Source: a virus. Taken from it: a stretch of DNA of 36,712 nucleotides. The number at the start of each line of letters is the position of its first letter. Position 1 is the first letter of the stretch. The position numbers and the translations under genes were made by a program. Location of the stretch: the IMG/VR virus record IMGVR_UViG_3300010885_006095, positions 1 to 36,712 of that record; one strand, given 5' to 3'. The notes under the pieces were generated by a model. That model was not told the DNA's origin, ran no database searches, and worked only from the letters and a program-made list of their open reading frames with translations. Below, one piece after another: positions 32,755 through 36,712 of this stretch.

Positions 32755-32994
32755 ATGGATATCAACCAAGAGGAACTCTACGATGTCGCAGGTTATCTGC
32801 TTCATCTTGAGTCTGTCGTCGCACAGCGGGAGATAGATACCGCAAGTGTGATTGCAGGATTACAGCAGGCGAGAGATATTTTGTCTGTTGTTTTGACGAA
32901 CAATCAGGCTCGTGCTCTTGAGCGTCGTGCAAAGTTGGCTGAGTTGCAAGCCAAGTATCCTTCTCGCCCCATTATCACATTGGAGGACAAGTGA
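32755..32994 (+). CDS. small helical protein (79 aa)
   Basis: The product is almost fully helical: EELYDVAGYLLHLESVVAQREIDTASVIAGLQQARDILSVVL, followed by a charged ARALERRAKLAELQAK segment and a short PSRPIITLEDK tail. Heptad-like spacing suggests a coiled coil. The start ATG 32755 follows GAAAGG with a leader shared by neighbours. Its TGA overlaps the ATG of a tiny membrane protein gene (TGATG), so the two are translated together. Function unknown. Confidence 0.6.
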   Translation: MDINQEELYDVAGYLLHLESVVAQREIDTASVIAGLQQARDILSVVLTNNQARALERRAKLAELQAKYPSRPIITLEDK

Positions 32995-33164
32995 TGTTTC
33001 CGTACATTCTTTTACTTCTAGCGTCATTGCTTTTTGTTGGCTGTGTCGTGTTTGCCTATGAGATGGGCAAGAAAGTTGGCGAGTACGAAACTCGTCGCAA
33101 TTACCGTTTCCCGAACTATCGGGTTGTTCCACATAAAACCAAAACGAAAGGAAAAAAGCGATGA
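32994..33164 (+). CDS. small membrane protein (56 aa)
   Basis: ATG 32994 overlaps the previous TGA, with GGAGG 8-13 nt upstream. The first ~22 residues (MFPYILLLLASLLFVGCVVFAY) are a membrane segment; the rest (EMGKKVGEYETRRNYRFPNYRVVPHKTKTKGKKR) is strongly basic and should face the cytoplasm. The Gly-Cys near the end of the hydrophobic segment is not a clear lipobox. Its TGA overlaps the next ATG (ATGA). The tight overlaps on both sides support a real gene; function unknown, though a membrane lysis or exclusion role would fit its size. Confidence 0.65.
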   Translation: MFPYILLLLASLLFVGCVVFAYEMGKKVGEYETRRNYRFPNYRVVPHKTKTKGKKR

Positions 33165-33562
33165 GAATTGCTTTAGAAAACAAAGACCCAATCCAACTTG
33201 AGGTGCTAGCACCACTCATTCACGATGTGTACATCGTGTCTCGTGACGCACCGACTTATCTAGGTGGAAGCATGGTCACCATGTACATCACTATCCTCAA
33301 AGATAGTTTCGGCAATACAGAGTTCGGTGTGTTGCCACACACATACGAAATCCTTTTTGTCTCTGACGACGACAAGATGATTTGGTTTGGTCAGTGTGAG
33401 GAACACATCAAGTTAATGGGTGACGCAGTGAATGTTGCGTTGGCTATCAACAATGCTGGTGATCGCAATGTGCGTATGCGTGTTGTGACTGAATCAGGTA
33501 CTGATCATAGTCATATGTATTCAATCTATGAGTACATGGCAGAGCGAGGTTTCCCGTTCTGA
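33161..33562 (+). CDS. hypothetical protein (133 aa)
   Basis: Starts at ATG 33161 (ATGA with the preceding gene), with GAAAGG upstream. The product has strands EVLAPLIHDVYIVSRD, MVTMYITILKD, YEILFVSDDDKMIWFG and MRVVTESGT, and helices EEHIKLMGDAVNVALAINNAG and YEYMAERGF, so an alpha/beta fold is likely. No catalytic motif or signal peptide is obvious. It precedes the fourth TTGGAAC palindrome and is encoded with small membrane and helical proteins; I cannot assign a role. Confidence 0.6.
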   Translation: MRIALENKDPIQLEVLAPLIHDVYIVSRDAPTYLGGSMVTMYITILKDSFGNTEFGVLPHTYEILFVSDDDKMIWFGQCEEHIKLMGDAVNVALAINNAGDRNVRMRVVTESGTDHSHMYSIYEYMAERGFPF

Positions 33563-33564
33563 GA

Positions 33565-33582
33565 TTGGAACGCTAGTTCCAA
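33565..33582. repeat. TTGGAAC palindrome/hairpin, copy 4
   Basis: TTGGAAC-GCTA-GTTCCAA. As DNA palindrome it has one central mismatch, but as an RNA hairpin the stem is a perfect 7 bp with the change in the loop. It starts 2 nt after the TGA of the 33161 gene. Confidence 0.7.
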
Positions 33583-33584
33583 AA

Positions 33585-33645
33585 TGCCTACCCATGCGTG
33601 GCACCACATTCGTGTGTGTGTTGAGTTCGCAACTCAAGTAGTGCA
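33585..33645 (+). ncRNA. multibranch RNA-like element, sibling of 32664-32710
   Basis: TGCCTAC (33585-33591) pairs with GTAG-t-GCA (33638-33645), 7 bp with one bulged T. Inside lie CCA-TGCG-TGG (33592-33601, identical to the 32.67-kb element), CACA-TTCG-TGTG (33605-33616) and TTGAGTT-CGC-AACTCAA (33621-33637), which can also be drawn as a 5-bp stem with a 7-nt TTCGCAA loop directly before the closing strand, the T-arm position. Like its sibling it follows a TTGGAAC palindrome and precedes the bulged hairpin. Confidence 0.5.
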
Positions 33646-33647
33646 CT

Positions 33648-33669
33648 GCCGAACACATTCCGTGTCGGC
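33648..33669 (+). ncRNA. bulged hairpin upstream of amidoligase gene
   Basis: GCCG (33648-33651), bulged A, ACAC (33653-33656), loop ATTCC, GTGT (33662-33665), CGGC (33666-33669). Relative to 32712-32734 two base pairs have changed on both sides, preserving the stem. It ends 19 nt before ATG 33689. Confidence 0.6.
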
Positions 33670-33688
33670 TATCACAAAGGAGGGCGTA

Positions 33689-34945
33689 ATGCCTGAATCA
33701 AATAACATCAACGAAGTTCCCGATGATGACGAGGAGGAAATCCAACTCTGTTACTTCACGGGTGTCGTACTTACAGACGAAACCCTTGAAAACGAGTTAG
33801 TTACATTCCGCCGTGATGCGGCTATCACATGGGATAGTTCAACTATGAACTTTGCATATCGTCATGAACAGGAGTATGTCAATTACACCAACGAGTTAGT
33901 GAATCATCAGTATTTGGTTTACCTCTGCGATGATTGCGACAGCTACTTTCATTATGCGTTGTACAACACGGACACTGATCGTTGTACTAGTTGCAATGAC
34001 ACTTACAGCGAGTGTCGTGATTGCGGTACGGAAGTGCATGATGACGAGTCGTATCGTGATGACGATGGTGATCCGTATTGCCAGGATTGCTGGTCAGAGT
34101 CTGACTACAATCCCGACAACCAACGATTAACAACAATTCAGTCGTACTCGTATCGCCCGACTCCTATCTTTGGTTGGGTTGTTGAGTCACAGTTAATTCG
34201 TGGCTTAGGTGTGCCTCGTGCAATTCAAAGCGAACCAATGTTTGGTTTTGAGTTGGAGACAAATGCGAGAGATCGCAGTACCATCAACGATGCAAGTGCG
34301 TTCTTGTTGGGTGAGTCACCAGAGGAATACTTGTACAACAAAGAGGACGGTTCAATCTCAGGGTTTGAGATTGTTACGCACCCATTCACTTTGGAGGCAC
34401 ACAAGATGTTGCTACCTCGTCAAGCAATTACCAAGTTGTCATCGCAGTATTCGTTGTCATCATGGTCATCGGTGAATGGCACAGGGGCTGGGCTTCATGT
34501 GCATATCAGCAAGAAATCTTTTGCTGGTAGTGCTCATCAGTTCCGTTTCCAAATGTTTCACTATCGGAACAGTGACTTCATTAAGAAGTTCGCTGGGCGT
34601 GACAGTGATCGTTGGGCGTCGTTCCGTCGCACCACTGACCGCAATGACTATGGCTACGATGACATGGTTGAAATCTGCAAGGGCAATCGCTCGCAGAACA
34701 ACCGTTACTCGGCTCTGAACTTTCAGAACCGTAACACGATTGAGTTGCGTTACTTCCGTGGTTCACTCAAGCCTGAGACTGTGTTGGGTGTTCTTGAGTT
34801 CTGCCATAGCGTTCACGCATACACCAAGTTGCTGACAGCCAAGGAAGTCATTGACGGTTGCTTGCAGTGGGGGTCATACAAGATGTGGCTTGCCGATCAG
34901 AACTACGAGTACCTCCCACAAGTCCTCGCAACTCGTTGCGTGTGA
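33689..34945 (+). CDS. amidoligase-family enzyme with N-terminal zinc ribbons
   Basis: ATG 33689 has AAAGGAGGG upstream; a longer frame from 33584 is noncoding by context. Residues 1-140 are acidic and carry four CxxC pairs (80/83, 99/102, 109/112, 131/134), enough for two zinc ribbons. From ~185 on it matches the amidoligase family (glutamine-synthetase-like fold): FGFELE (E188, E190), EDGSISGFEIVTHPF (D220, E227), GLHVHIS (H270, H272), and NRNTIELRYFRGSL (E352, R354). Such enzymes use ATP to join a carboxylate to an amine. The next gene encodes a glutamine amidotransferase; this pairing is known for the family. The substrate is unknown; cell-wall peptides or a protein target are the usual suggestions. 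It lies behind a structured leader. Confidence 0.8.
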   Translation: MPESNNINEVPDDDEEEIQLCYFTGVVLTDETLENELVTFRRDAAITWDSSTMNFAYRHEQEYVNYTNELVNHQYLVYLCDDCDSYFHYALYNTDTDRCTSCNDTYSECRDCGTEVHDDESYRDDDGDPYCQDCWSESDYNPDNQRLTTIQSYSYRPTPIFGWVVESQLIRGLGVPRAIQSEPMFGFELETNARDRSTINDASAFLLGESPEEYLYNKEDGSISGFEIVTHPFTLEAHKMLLPRQAITKLSSQYSLSSWSSVNGTGAGLHVHISKKSFAGSAHQFRFQMFHYRNSDFIKKFAGRDSDRWASFRRTTDRNDYGYDDMVEICKGNRSQNNRYSALNFQNRNTIELRYFRGSLKPETVLGVLEFCHSVHAYTKLLTAKEVIDGCLQWGSYKMWLADQNYEYLPQVLATRCV

Positions 34946-35004
34946 CATATCCTTATCCCTACAACAAATAAAAACCAACAACAAAACAGAAAGGACACAT
35001 CAAA

Positions 35005-35958
35005 ATGTGTTTGTTAATATTAGCCAAGGGCGGTTCAACGCCTTCCAAGAAATCACTACGCCGAGCAGGCAACGCTAATCCCGATGGGTTCGGCTTCGCC
35101 ATTGTCGGCAACAACAAGATTCACACTTACAAGAGTATGGATCTTGAGGACACCATCGGAAACTTTTACGATATGCGTGATCGTTTTCCTAAAGGCAATG
35201 CAATCTTTCACTTGCGTATCACTACGCATGGTACGACAGATATTAATAATTGTCACCCATTTCAAGTCAATGATGATTTGGTGATGGGTCACAACGGTAT
35301 GTTGCCTATCAAAGCAGAGAACGGCAAGAGCGATACAAACTTGTTTGCTACCGAATGGTTGCCTGAGTTTGACATGGCTGATTTGCTTGACACGCAGGCT
35401 GGTGTTGATGAACTCAGCAAGTTCGCTAGCGGTAGCAAACTTGCTTTCCTCAATACGAGTTCACATCTTGCCAAGCCGTTCTACATCATCAACGAACACC
35501 TGGGTCATTGGAAAGACGGTGTGTGGTACAGCAACTCGTCATACAAAGAGACGGTGTGGTATCCATCGTACTCGTATGGTTCGTATGGCAGTTCATACAC
35601 GCCTACAAAGACGACATCTATGAGTGACTACGAGAAGTACAACATTCGTAGCCATTGGGACGATGAGGATTTGTTTGCTGAGGACATTGCTGACGACAAT
35701 GATTTCCTGTGTGACACTTACATTGCTCGCACATGGAAAGAAGGCGATCTCATGTACGATCACATTGAAGGTGCATGGGTTCACCCCGATGACGCAGATG
35801 ATATCTCTGATCTTGTTCAATGGGAATGTCACACCTGCCACGAGCAAGTGATCTTTGATTTGCTCAATGACAGTGTTGATCTATGTTCCGAATGTGGAAC
35901 CTGCTACTTTTGTGACAACGACACTGATGCATGCAATTGCTACATCGCTGAGAAATAA
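35005..35958 (+). CDS. class II glutamine amidotransferase with C-terminal zinc ribbon
   Basis: Translation begins ATG-TGT at 35005, so removal of Met exposes Cys2, the nucleophile of Ntn-type glutamine amidotransferases. Other motifs fit: NPDGFGFA (25-32), FHLRITTHGTT with R71, CHPF (83-86), GHNG (95-98) and KSDTNLF with D110. This domain releases ammonia from glutamine or hydrolyses a gamma-glutamyl bond. The C-terminal ~50 residues have CHTC, CSEC, CYFC and CNC, likely zinc sites, echoing the ribbons of the upstream amidoligase. A central Tyr/Ser/Gly-rich linker (YPSYSYGSYGSSYTP) joins the parts. It probably works with the amidoligase. AAAGGACACATC precedes the start. Confidence 0.8.
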   Translation: MCLLILAKGGSTPSKKSLRRAGNANPDGFGFAIVGNNKIHTYKSMDLEDTIGNFYDMRDRFPKGNAIFHLRITTHGTTDINNCHPFQVNDDLVMGHNGMLPIKAENGKSDTNLFATEWLPEFDMADLLDTQAGVDELSKFASGSKLAFLNTSSHLAKPFYIINEHLGHWKDGVWYSNSSYKETVWYPSYSYGSYGSSYTPTKTTSMSDYEKYNIRSHWDDEDLFAEDIADDNDFLCDTYIARTWKEGDLMYDHIEGAWVHPDDADDISDLVQWECHTCHEQVIFDLLNDSVDLCSECGTCYFCDNDTDACNCYIAEK

Positions 35959-35988
35959 CAACCAACAACAAATAGAAAAGGAAAAATC

Positions 35989-36597
35989 ATGACTAACTAC
36001 AATCCACTTCCATACGAATGTGTCCCTGTTCCTGGCTCTGAGCCAACTACTCCTGATATTTGGGGGGTATATCCTGAGAACGCAATGTTGCGTGCGCAGA
36101 TAGGAAAGAACGAGGAGTATCAAGATTTCTTGATGAAAGAAATGGCAAATCAACTGCATGAGATCAGGACTCTCAATGACCGCATTGGTTTCAATGATGT
36201 CATGCACAAAAATCAATTTCATGCCATCAACACTTTCTTCAAGTGGATCATGGAACACTATGAGATTGACAAGCAAGACGACATTTGGGAAATGCTTGAC
36301 GGAATGTTCCAAGACGGTCTGCTCACTGACCCTCGTAAGCGCACATACCGTATTCGTGTCACTAAGAAAGAGATTGACGAATACGATGTTGAGTTACCTT
36401 GGGATATGACAGATGAAAGAGCGCATGACATCGTGCGTTCAGCAATCATCGCTGGCGAGTTCACTCGCAACAATTTCCAAGATGTTGAGTATCTCGGGGA
36501 GACACCTGTAGATGTCGTTGCACATAGCCCTCTTGAAACAGAGTGGAATGTGTGGAACAGAGGACAAGTCAATCAACTTGACTCAAGTCCGTGGTGA
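35989..36597 (+). CDS. hypothetical protein (202 aa)
   Basis: ATG 35989 has AAAAGGAAAAATC upstream, 30 nt after the amidotransferase gene. The N-terminus is Pro-rich (NPLPYECVPVPGSEPTTPD), then a charged helical region (MANQLHEIRTLNDRIGF, KWIMEHYEIDKQDDIWEMLDGMF) and a mixed C-terminal part (YRIRVTKKEIDEYDVELPWDM, EDVEYLG-like strands). The helical part could be a coiled coil. No enzyme motif seen. It shares its operon with the amidoligase pair and may supply substrate binding or be unrelated. Confidence 0.6.
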   Translation: MTNYNPLPYECVPVPGSEPTTPDIWGVYPENAMLRAQIGKNEEYQDFLMKEMANQLHEIRTLNDRIGFNDVMHKNQFHAINTFFKWIMEHYEIDKQDDIWEMLDGMFQDGLLTDPRKRTYRIRVTKKEIDEYDVELPWDMTDERAHDIVRSAIIAGEFTRNNFQDVEYLGETPVDVVAHSPLETEWNVWNRGQVNQLDSSPW

Positions 36598-36600
36598 TCT

Positions 36601-36712
36601 ATGTCAAAGACAAAAGATTGGTGGTACGACCACTACATGGACAAGCACAACGAGTATAATTTATCTAACGCCACGAACGGCGAATCAAATAAGGAGACAA
36701 CTATGTCTGAAA
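36601..36712 (+). CDS. hypothetical protein, 3' partial, two possible in-frame starts
   Basis: ATG 36601 follows the previous TGA by 3 nt and opens a frame to the window end. The first ~34 residues are rich in Trp, Asp, Tyr and Asn (KTKDWWYDHYMDKHNEYN). A second in-frame ATG at 36703 has AAGGAG (36691-36696) at ideal spacing, so the segment could be a short leader with a downstream gene or one gene with two starts. The product continues outside. Confidence 0.45.
   Translation, partial: MSKTKDWWYDHYMDKHNEYNLSNATNGESNKETTMSE

Noticed and set aside
1-36712. CRISPR arrays, insertion sequences, integrase or attachment sites
   Set aside because: No regularly spaced direct repeats, transposase or recombinase motifs were seen, so lysogeny cannot be supported.

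Overview
This window is a piece of a tailed double-stranded DNA phage genome (Caudoviricetes), most likely with a short, podovirus-like tail. The minus strand carries a full packaging and virion block: small and large terminase, portal, scaffold, major capsid, tail adaptor, tail nozzle and two fibre proteins. There is no tape-measure, sheath or major tail-tube gene. Instead there is a 3173-residue polyvalent-type virion protein that I infer is injected with the DNA. No integrase, repressor, full-length tRNA, CRISPR array or insertion sequence is visible. Several small proteins resemble families I associate with uncultured (freshwater) actinobacterial phages, so an actinobacterial host is plausible but unproven. 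Both window ends cut through open frames, so the genome continues on both sides.

Layout. (1) 1-4959, plus strand: a tightly overlapped replication and recombination operon. It encodes a PD-(D/E)XK exonuclease (5' end missing), an unknown protein, a DnaB/RecA-fold helicase, an AEP-type primase, a RusA resolvase, a second nuclease-like protein, a fusion of sigma-region-4 helix-turn-helix with an Nmad1/DUF1599 domain, and three small genes, the last with a TTG start. (2) 4960-29917, minus strand, reading leftward from the terminase: packaging, two small membrane (holin-like) proteins, portal, scaffold, capsid, a rho-independent terminator, tail adaptor, nozzle, collar-domain fibre, S74 fibre, internal virion proteins, the giant protein and an M15-type endolysin. 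The two arms converge with zero spacing over a stem-loop that spans both stop codons. (3) 30058-36712, plus strand: a decoration-like beta protein, small conserved proteins, then a string of small accessory genes separated by structured intergenic segments, an amidoligase and class II glutamine amidotransferase pair, and two further unknown genes.

The most interesting part is 31.4-33.7 kb. One gap holds what reads as a complete hammerhead ribozyme with stem II open (32221-32278). A second hammerhead-like core lies one gene upstream (31944-31990) with different but still paired stems and a damaged stem II. A perfect stem-loop or palindrome (TTGGAAC-N4-GTTCCAA) occurs four times at gene boundaries. 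Two gaps also share a T-arm/acceptor-like tRNA-like fold followed by a bulged hairpin whose stems covary. In the late operon, GGTAAC sits exactly 20 nt (21 in one case) upstream of an NTGATGG start context in five genes. These RNA and DNA elements, together with the amidoligase/amidotransferase pair, are the best candidates for something not yet described.
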